Both the position numbers and the translations under genes were made by a program. A stretch of DNA of 36,253 bases from Candidatus Magasanikiibacteriota bacterium (GTDB lineage Bacteria > Patescibacteriota > Patescibacteriia > Magasanikbacterales > UBA922). The first letter of the stretch is position 1. The number at the start of each line of letters is the position of its first letter. The stretch lies in NCBI GenBank assembly GCA_903837125.1, contig CAILTG010000087.1, forward strand, positions 1-36,253, given 5' to 3'. The notes below the pieces were generated by a model. That model did no database searches. It saw only the letters and a list, made by a program, of their open reading frames with translations, and was not told the origin of the DNA. Of the stretch, positions 25,101 to 31,865 are shown in pieces.

Positions 25101-25120
25101 AATTTTCTTCACGACTGTAA

Positions 25121-25169
25121 ACACTATATATAGTGGTCTAAGAATAAATTCAACCACAACATATTGTGT
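25121..25169 (-). promoter_or_regulatory. Tandem NrdR boxes over the nrdJ promoter
   Basis: ACACTATATATAGTGG (25121-25136) and CCACAACATATTGTGT (25154-25169) match the known NrdR consensus acaCwAtATaTwGtgt at about 15 and 14 of 16 positions. Centres are 33 bp apart, about three helical turns, close to the usual tandem arrangement. A promoter TTGAAT (25148-25153), 17-bp spacer, TATATA (25125-25130) is interleaved with them, so NrdR binding would block RNA polymerase. nrdR itself is not in the window. Confidence 0.85.
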
Positions 25170-25290
25170 ATTTTAAAAAACTACCATTAGTATAGCACAT
25201 CCACAAAATACCTCACAACTATTAATGCGACATGCAAATTTTATCTCTGTTAACAGTAAAAAAAATGTTGCTAATTTAGTATGAAATAGG

Positions 25291-25328
25291 TTATCCACAG
25301 CGTAAAGCTCACTAGGTTCGCCACGCTG
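25291..25328. promoter_or_regulatory. DnaA box and adjacent hairpin
   Basis: TTATCCACA (25291-25299) is a perfect consensus DnaA box. It abuts an inverted repeat CAGCGT/ACGCTG (25298-25303 with 25323-25328) around GCTCACTAGGTTCGC. Only one perfect box is seen, so a regulatory role at nrdJ/ruvB is more likely than an origin. Confidence 0.5.
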
Positions 25329-25359
25329 TCCGACACCAATTAAAAAATCAATCCCCAAC

Positions 25360-25388
25360 TTGTAAATAAGGTGCCAAAAGGATACAAT
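25360..25388 (+). promoter_or_regulatory. ruvB promoter
   Basis: TTGTAA, 17-bp spacer, TACAAT. It implies a leader of about 100 nt that includes a family B repeat. Confidence 0.6.
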
Positions 25389-25392
25389 AGCA

Positions 25393-25490
25393 TCAACAAA
25401 ATACAATATACACATAAAAATATACAAACTGTATTTTAATATGTGTATGTTGTATATTGTTTTGTATATTATTCCAGGTATTTTGTCTAT
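25393..25490. repeat. AT-rich inverted repeat, family B, in the ruvB leader
   Basis: ATACAATATACACATAAAAA is followed by a roughly complementary arm, TATGTGTATGTTGTATATTG, giving a long AT-rich hairpin. The distal part TATTCCAGGTATTTTG is shared with the segment at 14860-14885. Confidence 0.65.
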
Positions 25491-25496
25491 TGTTTT

Positions 25497-26525
25497 ATGA
25501 TTTCCGAAGAAATAATTGAACAAGAAAAAATAACTGATCCTGAAGCTTCTACCGAAGAAGCCATTATTGAAGTTACCTTACGACCACAAACCTTAGCTGA
25601 ATTTGTAGGCCAAGAACAAATTAAAGAACCTTTAAAAATCTCCATTGAGGCCTCACAAAAAAGAAAAGAACCAATTGAACATATTTTACTCTATGGCAAC
25701 CCTGGATTAGGCAAAACTACCCTGGCCAATATTATTGCCCGAGAGCTTGGTGTAAATTTTAAAATTACTGCTGGACCGGCTTTGGAACGAGTAGGTGATT
25801 TGGCAGCCATACTATCCAACTTAAATACTGGAGATGTGTTATTTATAGACGAAATACACCGCATGAACAAAACTATTGAAGAAATTTTGTATACTGCCAT
25901 GGAAGATTACGCTATTGATATTATTGTAGGCAAAGGCCCAGCCGCACGGACATTACGCATGCCTTTAGAAAAATTTACTTTAATCGGCGCCACTACCAAA
26001 ATCAGTTTACTGTCAGGACCATTACGCGACCGCTTTGGACACGTTTACCATCTTAATTTTTATGAGCCAGAAGACATTGAAAAAATTATTAAACGTAATG
26101 CCAAACTTCTAGAAACCGAAATTGCCAAAGATGCCAGCCAATTGATTGCTGAAAGATCACGCCGTACTCCACGCGTGGCCAACCGCCTCTTAAAACGAGT
26201 ACGCGACTATGCACAAGTGCGTCATAATGGTAAAATAGACAAAGAAATTGCTGATCAAGCTTTACAAATGCTCAAAATTGATCAATTTGGTTTGGATGAT
26301 GTGGATCGCAAATTATTGACCAGTATTATTGATAACTTCCAAGGTGGACCCGTAGGCCTTAATACTTTAGCTGCTGCTTGTGCTGAAGAAATGGATACCA
26401 TTGAAACAGTATATGAACCATATTTAATGCAAATTGGCATGATTGAACGAACTTCCCGCGGACGCTGTGCTACTAAACAAGCGTATGAACATTTGGGGAA
26501 AAAATGGAAACAGACACTTTTGTAA
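25497..26525 (+). CDS. ruvB: Holliday junction DNA helicase motor RuvB
   Basis: AAA+ hexameric motor that drives branch migration with RuvA. Start at MISEEIIEQEK (Met19 of the track; earlier codons come from the family B repeat), 342 aa. Seen: LRPQTLAEFVGQ, Walker A GNPGLGKTT near residue 66, Walker B LFIDEIHRM near 115, sensor ATTKISLLSGPLRDRFG with the arginine finger, and the C-terminal winged helix with GRCATKQAYEHLG. Complete and expected to be active. The divergent neighbour is nrdJ. Confidence 0.98.
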   Translation: MISEEIIEQEKITDPEASTEEAIIEVTLRPQTLAEFVGQEQIKEPLKISIEASQKRKEPIEHILLYGNPGLGKTTLANIIARELGVNFKITAGPALERVGDLAAILSNLNTGDVLFIDEIHRMNKTIEEILYTAMEDYAIDIIVGKGPAARTLRMPLEKFTLIGATTKISLLSGPLRDRFGHVYHLNFYEPEDIEKIIKRNAKLLETEIAKDASQLIAERSRRTPRVANRLLKRVRDYAQVRHNGKIDKEIADQALQMLKIDQFGLDDVDRKLLTSIIDNFQGGPVGLNTLAAACAEEMDTIETVYEPYLMQIGMIERTSRGRCATKQAYEHLGKKWKQTLL

Positions 26526-26530
26526 AAATT

Positions 26531-26643
26531 TTAAATTTCTAATTCACCTAATTCACCTAATAAAATTTTAAATTTCTAAATAGCCAAATTTGTCATTTGA
26601 CATTTTATTAGGTGAATTGGAAATTAGGTGAATTGGGAATTTG
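26531..26643. repeat. Intergenic inverted repeat, family A copy 3
   Basis: Starts TAATTCACCTAATTCACCTA and ends with two copies of TTAGGTGAATTGG; the inner part has TTTGACATTTTATTAG. Arms are complementary. It fills the gap between ruvB and the next ORF. Confidence 0.8.
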
Positions 26644-26648
26644 GTTCT

Positions 26649-26915
26649 ATGATAACTATTCCTCTCTACATCATCCTCTTTATCTACTTCGGCTTCTTGG
26701 CAGTCTTTGCCCTATTCTCCATATTCAATTTTTATCACATTATAACTACTGGTGCATTCACCATTAGTAGTTTTGTTTTTAGCTTTTTTACTTTTGCCCT
26801 TACCATGCTCACCCTTTATTTTACCTGGCAACTTCTAATGGATATAGATTGGAAAACTCCGCTACTGACTATTGACACCAGTGGTTTTGGTTTTACTTCA
26901 CAACACTTTAATTAA
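26649..26915 (+). CDS. Small two- or three-TM membrane protein
   Basis: 88 aa from MITIPLYIILF (Met8 of the track; earlier codons belong to a family A repeat). Hydrophobic segments at about 3-28, 35-55 and 58-72, rich in Phe; short polar C-terminus ending TSQHFN. Not recognised. It lies 6 nt before the PH-domain gene, so the two are very likely cotranscribed and may act together at the membrane. Confidence 0.65.
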   Translation: MITIPLYIILFIYFGFLAVFALFSIFNFYHIITTGAFTISSFVFSFFTFALTMLTLYFTWQLLMDIDWKTPLLTIDTSGFGFTSQHFN

Positions 26916-26921
26916 AACAAT

Positions 26922-27464
26922 ATGATTCTCCGCAATCTCATTCATCAAAAACCCTACGAAAAAATTGAATACTTCTTACACCGGCACCCAATAACTTTTT
27001 TACCAAAGTTAGTTTTATTTCTTTTAATTATGGCTATGCCAGTGGGAGTTTATTTTTTAATAAACAATTTATATCCTGGCATCTTTTTAGAACCAATAAT
27101 TTTGTCTCTTTCAGTACTGGGTGCCAGCATATTTTATTTAGGAATTTATTTGTTTATTTACGCCCAATTTGTGGAATTTTATTTGGATTCCTGGGTAGTC
27201 ACCAATGACCGCATCATAGACATCAATCAATTAGGCCTCTTTGCCAAAAGCGTTTCGGAAATGGATTTATACCGAATTCAAGATGTAACCGTGGATGTAA
27301 AAGGTTTTTTCCGCACTATTTTAAATTATGGCAATGTAATTATTAAAACCGCTTCTGGTAACTCCCATTTAATTTTTTTTAATGTTCCTAACCCCAATGA
27401 AATTGGCCAAGCCCTAATTCAACTTGCAGAACATGATCGCAAATTTCATCATGACGGAGGATAA
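26922..27464 (+). CDS. Membrane protein with bacterial PH domain
   Basis: 180 aa. Two TM segments (about 27-48 and 55-82) are followed by a bacterial PH-like domain of the YdbS/YdbT type: DSWVVTNDRIIDINQLGLFA and MDLYRIQDVTVDVKGFFRTI, then YGNVIIKTASG. Such domains sit at the cytoplasmic face of the membrane; their ligands are mostly unknown. It follows the small membrane protein by 6 nt. Complete, start at the first ATG. Confidence 0.8.
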   Translation: MILRNLIHQKPYEKIEYFLHRHPITFLPKLVLFLLIMAMPVGVYFLINNLYPGIFLEPIILSLSVLGASIFYLGIYLFIYAQFVEFYLDSWVVTNDRIIDINQLGLFAKSVSEMDLYRIQDVTVDVKGFFRTILNYGNVIIKTASGNSHLIFFNVPNPNEIGQALIQLAEHDRKFHHDGG

Positions 27465-27471
27465 AATTGTT

Positions 27472-27500
27472 CCTCCCCTTTTAGGGGAGGTTAGGAGAGG
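27472..27500. repeat. CCTCCCC/GGGGAGG hairpin repeat
   Basis: CCTCCCC-tttta-GGGGAGG followed by TTAGGAGAGG. GC-rich and isolated in AT-rich DNA between two membrane protein genes; no T-run, so it looks more like a REP-type element than a terminator. Confidence 0.6.
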
Positions 27501-27515
27501 TATTTAATTCCAATC

Positions 27516-27806
27516 ATGCAATCATTTTTCAATCTTCCACTCTCTACCCAACTCCTGTTGGTTTATTTTTTGTTAATTAACATCATTACTTTTATATATT
27601 TCGGTTTTGATAAGCTAGAAGCAGAAATGCACTATCGCCGCATACGAGAAATTACTTTGTGGATTTTATGTTTGATCGGCGGCTCGCTTGGTGGACTTAT
27701 TGGCATGCATTTTTTTCGCCACAAAACTAAAAAAATATCTTTTCAAGCGGTGCTAGCGGTAATATTGGCAGCACAAATTTGGATAATATATTACTTAATA
27801 AAATAA
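27516..27806 (+). CDS. DUF1294 family membrane protein
   Basis: 96 aa with three or four TM segments. The DUF1294 pattern is clear: a first TM with N..TF..FG.DK (NIITFIYFGFDKLEA), an amphipathic RIRE loop, then LIGGSLGGLIGMHFFRHKTKK and a last TM. Function unknown in any organism; in other bacteria it can be fused to cold-shock domains. Same strand as the PH-domain gene, 51 nt downstream across a hairpin repeat. A strong shared terminator follows. Confidence 0.85.
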   Translation: MQSFFNLPLSTQLLLVYFLLINIITFIYFGFDKLEAEMHYRRIREITLWILCLIGGSLGGLIGMHFFRHKTKKISFQAVLAVILAAQIWIIYYLIK

Positions 27807-27828
27807 AATCCGCCATTTCGGCGGATTT
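27806..27828. terminator. Bidirectional terminator, DUF1294 / fic
   Basis: AAATCCGCC-atttc-GGCGGATTT, directly after the DUF1294 stop and 20 nt before the convergent fic stop. Confidence 0.85.
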
Positions 27829-27848
27829 ATTATTTAAAATTATTTTAA

Positions 27849-28784
27849 TCATTTTATCTCTTGTAATAACCATTTAATACTACTCCCATAAACCCTTATA
27901 CAATACCAATGCCACTTATTTCTTCGACCTTCATCAGCCTGACTCAAAGCATTAAAATACAAACGTCTATTTTGATATAAAAATAAAATCGGTGGATAAA
28001 CAAACTGCCATAGCATCCAATTAAACAGTAAACGCCCAATTCTACCATTACCATCCTCAAACGGATGAATACTTTCAAAACGTTGATGAAAATCCGCGGC
28101 CAGAGATAAGGGATGGCACCCACTTTTTTTGTTCTCATGCCACCAATCTAATAAATTTTTCATTTCTCGTCTTACTTGTCCAGCCGGAGTAGTTGTTTTA
28201 TTATTTACTATAATATTAACCTTTTTATAACCGGTATTTATTCCCAGTCCATCAACCAACAATTTATGTAAGTTAATTATGGTGTGCTGATTTAAAATAA
28301 ATTTATTATTTCTTACCAAATTAAAAGCCAAAATAGAATTTTTTACCTCCTTTACTTCTCTTTTTTCCACTGATTTGTTTATTAATTGTTTTTTAACAAT
28401 AGCATTAACCTCTGCTTGGTTCAGTTTACTACCCTCAATCGCGTTGGATTCAAAAATAAACTGCACAGCGTAGCGAGTCCATAATTGGTCTTTTTTAAAA
28501 TCTGATAATCCCAAAAATTTATATTTCCAATCCAGGCGCAAACTTTCTAGTTTCATTATTTGCTCGGCATTAAAAATTTTCTCCAACCTAAAAATTTTGT
28601 TTACATTTTTTTTAATTACTTCTTTTTCTTTTTCAGCCAAAAGCAAATTTTGATCCGCTAAATTATTAGGGTCCTTTTTACCTAGGTAAACCTGTATTTT
28701 CTTATATTTTCCATTTATCAAAATCCTTTCAACAAGGTAAAAATATGGCTTATTCTTGATAATTTTCTTGTATATTTTGGGCAT
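27849..28784 (-). CDS. Fic family protein (class II, autoinhibited type)
   Basis: Fic enzymes usually transfer AMP or another nucleotide moiety to protein hydroxyls. 311 aa from [11 protein letters not shown] (Met6 of the track). Seen: the complete active-site motif [12 protein letters not shown] near residue 240, and an N-terminal inhibitory-helix motif SNAIEG near 117, which fits class II Fic with intramolecular autoinhibition. The N-terminal 70 residues ([22 protein letters not shown]) form the beta-rich extension common in Patescibacteria and archaeal Fic proteins. No antitoxin partner adjoins. It has a perfect-consensus promoter and stands alone. Target unknown. Confidence 0.93.
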   Translation of the reverse strand: MPKIYKKIIKNKPYFYLVERILINGKYKKIQVYLGKKDPNNLADQNLLLAEKEKEVIKKNVNKIFRLEKIFNAEQIMKLESLRLDWKYKFLGLSDFKKDQLWTRYAVQFIFESNAIEGSKLNQAEVNAIVKKQLINKSVEKREVKEVKNSILAFNLVRNNKFILNQHTIINLHKLLVDGLGINTGYKKVNIIVNNKTTTPAGQVRREMKNLLDWWHENKKSGCHPLSLAADFHQRFESIHPFEDGNGRIGRLLFNWMLWQFVYPPILFLYQNRRLYFNALSQADEGRRNKWHWYCIRVYGSSIKWLLQEIK

Positions 28785-28812
28785 AAAAGTTAGGGTCACA
28801 ATTTATGTACTT

Positions 28813-28841
28813 ATTATATCAATATAAACATAGTCTGTCAA
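28813..28841 (-). promoter_or_regulatory. fic promoter, perfect consensus
   Basis: Minus-strand TTGACA (28836-28841), 17-bp spacer, TATAAT (28813-28818), 28 nt before the ATG. Confidence 0.88.
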
Positions 28842-28850
28842 CAGAAAACA

Positions 28851-28879
28851 AAAAACTTTCGCACATAACGAAAGTTTTT
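28851..28879. terminator. Terminator upstream of fic
   Basis: AAAAACTTTCG-cacataa-CGAAAGTTTTT. On the minus strand it ends the small GC-richer operon just before the fic promoter. Confidence 0.8.
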
Positions 28880-28908
28880 TGTTTACCTCTTAAATCTATA
28901 AACTAAAT

Positions 28909-28992
28909 TTAAAAGTCTCCTGGTGCGTATCGTGCACCAGCCGCCGCGTCTGACGCGGAAAAAAGAACACCAACAGAAACACCTACTGCCAT
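28909..28992 (-). CDS. Possible 27-aa small protein
   Basis: Too short for the ORF track as a separate entry: the track lists a longer 102-aa form in this frame that overlaps the 28995 gene. Starting at Met on 28992 the product is a 27-aa Ala/Gly/Val-rich peptide with a short hydrophobic stretch (MAVGVSVGVLF). The start has one of the best Shine-Dalgarno sites in the window (AAAGGAG, 5 nt upstream), overlapping the stop of the preceding gene, as in translational coupling. A terminator follows 30 nt downstream. Composition is GC-rich like its partner. Could still be chance. Confidence 0.35.
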   Translation of the reverse strand: MAVGVSVGVLFSASDAAAGARYAPGDF

Positions 28993-28994
28993 TC

Positions 28995-29372
28995 CTACTC
29001 CTTTTCCAGGAAGTAGAGAAACAGGGCGAGATAGAACAGATCCTTCGAAACCGCACACTCCTTGAAGTAAAGGTCCTCCCCTTTCAGTTCGACCACATTC
29101 CTTCCAGTTCTGAACATGCGTGAGAGGTACGGCACAAGTTCGGCAGGTTCGATTCCATTCTTGCGCAGGACCTTGGTCAAACCCGTTGGAAGCTGGCCAA
29201 TATCGCAAGAGATGCATGCCCTGTGGCCAGTATTTGCCCAGTATAAAACATCATCCTCGCAATTGAATATTGTCCAAACTGCCGAGTCCGCCGCGTCGTA
29301 AGCCTCCATTTTTCCCTCACTGTTTTCTCCGCACATGCGGAAGGCATAGTTGCCCACTTTGTCAAAGGACAT
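28995..29372 (-). CDS. Hypothetical protein, GC-richer gene
   Basis: About 125 aa from MSFDKVGNYAFRMCG; the track's ATG at 29408 lies within the -10 box, so this later ATG is preferred, with AGGA about 10 nt upstream. Not recognised. The sequence looks like a small folded cytosolic domain: mixed hydrophobic/charged, five Cys (RMCGE, FNCED, ACISCD, KECAV) and a hydrophobic C-terminal helix LFYLALFLYFLEKE. Base composition is clearly more GC-rich than the flanks, suggesting recent transfer or different origin. It is divergent from a TrmB-like regulator, and a 24-bp motif is shared by both promoters, so it is likely a regulatory target. Confidence 0.6.
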   Translation of the reverse strand: MSFDKVGNYAFRMCGENSEGKMEAYDAADSAVWTIFNCEDDVLYWANTGHRACISCDIGQLPTGLTKVLRKNGIEPAELVPYLSRMFRTGRNVVELKGEDLYFKECAVSKDLFYLALFLYFLEKE

Positions 29373-29397
29373 GTCAAACCATCCTGGTTCAACTTGC

Positions 29398-29427
29398 CAT
29401 ATTATCATAAATATTAGAACAGGTCAA
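29398..29427 (-). promoter_or_regulatory. Promoter of the GC-richer gene with operator motif
   Basis: Minus-strand TTGACC (29422-29427), 17-bp spacer, TAATAT (29399-29404). A 24-bp motif beginning TGTTCTAATATTTATG fills 29398-29421, i.e. the spacer and -10 box. Confidence 0.7.
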
Positions 29428-29477
29428 GATTTTTGGCTTAATTTAGTACAAAAATTGAATATATTAAAAAATGCTAC

Positions 29478-29535
29478 TTGACAATTTTAGCTAAATATAG
29501 TATAATTATCTTGTTCTAAAATTTAGAATAATATG
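29478..29535 (+). promoter_or_regulatory. Promoter and operator of the first TrmB-like gene
   Basis: Perfect TTGACA (29478-29483), 17-bp spacer, TATAAT (29501-29506). The palindrome TTCTAAA-A-TTTAGAA (29514-29528) covers the transcription start, and the 24-bp motif (29512-29535) matches the divergent promoter at 21 of 24 positions. Confidence 0.8.
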
Positions 29536-30273
29536 CTAGCAGAGGACTTAATAAAAATTGGCTTTTCCAAAAATCTGGCAACAGTTTATTTAACGCTACT
29601 TAAACTTGGCAAAGCCCGAGCTGGAGAAATAATTAAACAATCAGGACTCCAACGAAGTGTGGTTTATTCTGCTTTGGAAGAATTTATTGAGCGAGAATTG
29701 GTAAGTAAAGTGGAAGAAAAAAACGTAGCCACCTTTAGTTTAAATAATCCGGAAAATTTAATTAAAGAGAATAAAGAAAAAGAAGAAAAAATAAAAGCTG
29801 CAATTCTTGAAATAAAAAAATGGCATACACCAACACCCCGTGAAGTAACTGTTTCCGAAGGGTTAGATGCCATTATGCGCGCCACTGACCGAAGTTTATT
29901 GGCTCCAAAAGGTGAAACTATGTATGTGCTTGGCGCACCGGCCGCCAATGTCCAGCCAGAATTAGATAAACATTGGCACGACTACTATCATAAAATCAGA
30001 ATAAAAAAAGGCATAAATTTTAAAGTTTTATTTGATAGACAGGTTGAACAAACAGTAGTGGATTATCGCAACAGTATGCCAGGAAGCGAAGCCAAATTTA
30101 TGCCTGAAGGATTGGAAATGCCAATCTGGTTTAATATTTGTATGGATGTGGTATCAATCATGGTTCCTGGTGAAGATCCACCTTTAGTTTTTACCATAAA
30201 AAGCCAACCCACTGCCGAGGCGATTAAAAAATATTTTGATTATTTCTGGTCGCGAGGAACAAAGAGAAAATAA
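29533..30273 (+). CDS. TrmB-family transcriptional regulator
   Basis: 246 aa. N-terminal winged helix-turn-helix (about 5-75: EDLIKIGFSKNLATVYLTLLKLGKARAGEII, GLQRSVVYSALEEFIERELV), a coiled helix linker (about 78-100), then a TrmB C-terminal-like effector domain (about 110-240). TrmB proteins usually sense sugars or other small molecules; the ligand here is not evident. It has a consensus promoter with a palindromic operator at the start site, suggesting autorepression. A CDF transporter follows 24 nt downstream, probably in the same transcript, so metal homeostasis is one possible regulon. Confidence 0.85.
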   Translation: MLAEDLIKIGFSKNLATVYLTLLKLGKARAGEIIKQSGLQRSVVYSALEEFIERELVSKVEEKNVATFSLNNPENLIKENKEKEEKIKAAILEIKKWHTPTPREVTVSEGLDAIMRATDRSLLAPKGETMYVLGAPAANVQPELDKHWHDYYHKIRIKKGINFKVLFDRQVEQTVVDYRNSMPGSEAKFMPEGLEMPIWFNICMDVVSIMVPGEDPPLVFTIKSQPTAEAIKKYFDYFWSRGTKRK

Positions 30274-30297
30274 AAATGTCTTAAAATTTATTTTAAT

Positions 30298-31194
30298 ATG
30301 TCTAATACTAGAAAAAAACAAGCTGTAAGAGTAACCGTGGTGGGAATGATTATAAATATCTTCCTTACAATTTTTAAATTTACCCTGGGAATTTTAGGAA
30401 AAAGTACTGCTATGGTAGCAGACTCTATTCATTCATTTTCCGATTTTGCCACTGACATTGTGGCTCTGCTAAGTTTTAGAATTTCCCACAAACCAGAAGA
30501 TGAAAACCATCACTACGGACACGGAAAATTTGAAACCTTAGCAGGTTTAACAATTAGTATAGTTCTTTTAATTGTTGGCCTGGGAATATTTTATTTCAGT
30601 TCGTTAAAAGTTTATAAAATTTGGCAAGGAGAGTTAGCTGTCAAACCCGAAGTAATTGCAGTTATTGCGGCTTTGGTGGCCTTTATTACCAAAGAATGGC
30701 TTTACCGCTACACAATTAAAGCTGGCAAGAAAATTAATAGCCAGGCAGTTATTGCTAATGCTTGGGAACATCGATCAGATGCTTTTTCTTCAATTGGTGC
30801 TTTTATTGGTATTGGTGGAGCAGTACTTTTGGGTGGCAAATGGGTTATTTTAGATCCCTTAGCCGGTGTGATTGTTAGTATTTTTATTATTAAAATGGGT
30901 TTTTCTCTAACTTATGAAAATGTAATTGAATTGTCTGAATCGGCCATGACGGAGGATCAAATAAAAACTATAGAGGAAATCGCCGGCAATGTGCGCGGGG
31001 TTCACAAACCACATAATATAAAAACCAGAAAGATTGGCCATTATTATGCTATTGATTTACATATTGGAGTAGCCTCGTCCTTCAATGTTACTCGCGCTCA
31101 TAACATTGGCAGCGAAGTAAAAAAACAACTAAGAAAAAAATTTGGCAGAAATACTTTTACTTCAATCCACATTGATCCATTTTTGGATAAATAA
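30298..31194 (+). CDS. Cation diffusion facilitator (CDF) metal transporter
   Basis: Exports divalent metals (Zn, Fe, Mn, Co or Ni) in exchange for protons. 298 aa. Seen: six TM segments, metal-site motifs ADSIHSFSDFATD (about 39-53) and HRSDAFSS (about 158-165), HHYGHGKFE after TM2, and the C-terminal cytoplasmic domain (about 215-298) with GVHKPHNIKTRKIG and SIHIDPF. The TM2 site has the HxxxD/DxxxD arrangement; substrate metal cannot be read from it. Probably cotranscribed with the TrmB-like gene 24 nt upstream. A terminator follows. Confidence 0.93.
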   Translation: MSNTRKKQAVRVTVVGMIINIFLTIFKFTLGILGKSTAMVADSIHSFSDFATDIVALLSFRISHKPEDENHHYGHGKFETLAGLTISIVLLIVGLGIFYFSSLKVYKIWQGELAVKPEVIAVIAALVAFITKEWLYRYTIKAGKKINSQAVIANAWEHRSDAFSSIGAFIGIGGAVLLGGKWVILDPLAGVIVSIFIIKMGFSLTYENVIELSESAMTEDQIKTIEEIAGNVRGVHKPHNIKTRKIGHYYAIDLHIGVASSFNVTRAHNIGSEVKKQLRKKFGRNTFTSIHIDPFLDK

Positions 31195-31226
31195 ATATAC
31201 CTCTCTTCAATTTTATCATCAATAAA

Positions 31227-31250
31227 AAAACCCGCCATCAAGCGGGTTTT
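31227..31250. terminator. Bidirectional terminator, CDF / efp
   Basis: AAAACCCGC-catcaa-GCGGGTTTT between convergent stops. Confidence 0.85.
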
Positions 31251-31292
31251 ATTTATAGTTTTTTAATCTTTCGATCTTTTAAACTTCAATCG

Positions 31293-31859
31293 TTACTCCG
31301 TCACTCTTCCACCATACTCCCCTGTTTCAGTATTCACCAAAAGATCTTCACCTTCTTTAATAAAAATTGGTACAGCTACACTCAAACCATTATCCATTAT
31401 AGCTTCTTTAGTAACATTACCAGAAGCAGAATCACCACGCACTGCTGGCGGAGCATCTTTAACAGTATATTTAATTTTTTTAGGCAATTGCATCGCCACT
31501 ACCATTCCTTCGTGAGTAGCCATCATCACTTCCAATCCCTCTTTCAAATATTTTACATCATCACCCAACAAATCCGCGCTCACATCAATAGTTTCAAAAG
31601 ACTCCTGATTCATAAATGAATAATTGTTGGCATTTTTATACAAATACTGCATGGTTACATAATCCACACGCACCACGTCCACTGTTTCACCACTTTTATA
31701 AGTAATTTCAGTGCCCTTGGCAGAAGAAATACTTTTTAATTTTGTTTTAACAAAAGCCGACCCTTTGCCAGGATTTACAAATTGCGCAAAAGTAACCACA
31801 TACAAATCATTATTGTGACGAATAATTGCGCCTTTGTGAATATCAGTAGTATCTCCCAT
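31293..31859 (-). CDS. efp: Translation elongation factor P
   Basis: Relieves ribosome stalling at polyproline. 188 aa with the three-domain tRNA-mimic layout. The domain I loop reads NPGKGSAF, placing Lys32 where E. coli EF-P has the modified Lys34. The KOW-like N-domain, OB domains and the C-terminal end LLVNTETGEYGGRVTE are present. It is 6 nt downstream of epmA, so the modifier and its substrate are in one operon. Start ATG at 31859, no clear Shine-Dalgarno. Confidence 0.97.
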   Translation of the reverse strand: MGDTTDIHKGAIIRHNNDLYVVTFAQFVNPGKGSAFVKTKLKSISSAKGTEITYKSGETVDVVRVDYVTMQYLYKNANNYSFMNQESFETIDVSADLLGDDVKYLKEGLEVMMATHEGMVVAMQLPKKIKYTVKDAPPAVRGDSASGNVTKEAIMDNGLSVAVPIFIKEGEDLLVNTETGEYGGRVTE

Positions 31860-31865
31860 AAAAAT

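Noticed and set aside
24965-25170. Cobalamin riboswitch upstream of nrdJ
   Set aside because: No B12-box-like sequence or long structured leader was found; NrdR boxes explain the control better.
25000-25400. Replication origin
   Set aside because: Only one perfect DnaA box and two poor ones, and no dnaA/dnaN neighbours or DNA-unwinding module.
25173-25523. 116-aa minus-strand ORF across the nrdJ-ruvB spacer
   Set aside because: It overlaps the ruvB start, its promoter and repeats, and its composition is repeat-like.
28909-29217. 102-aa minus-strand ORF in another frame of the 28995 gene
   Set aside because: The first two thirds overlap a better ORF; only the last 27 codons, after a Shine-Dalgarno site, seem plausible.
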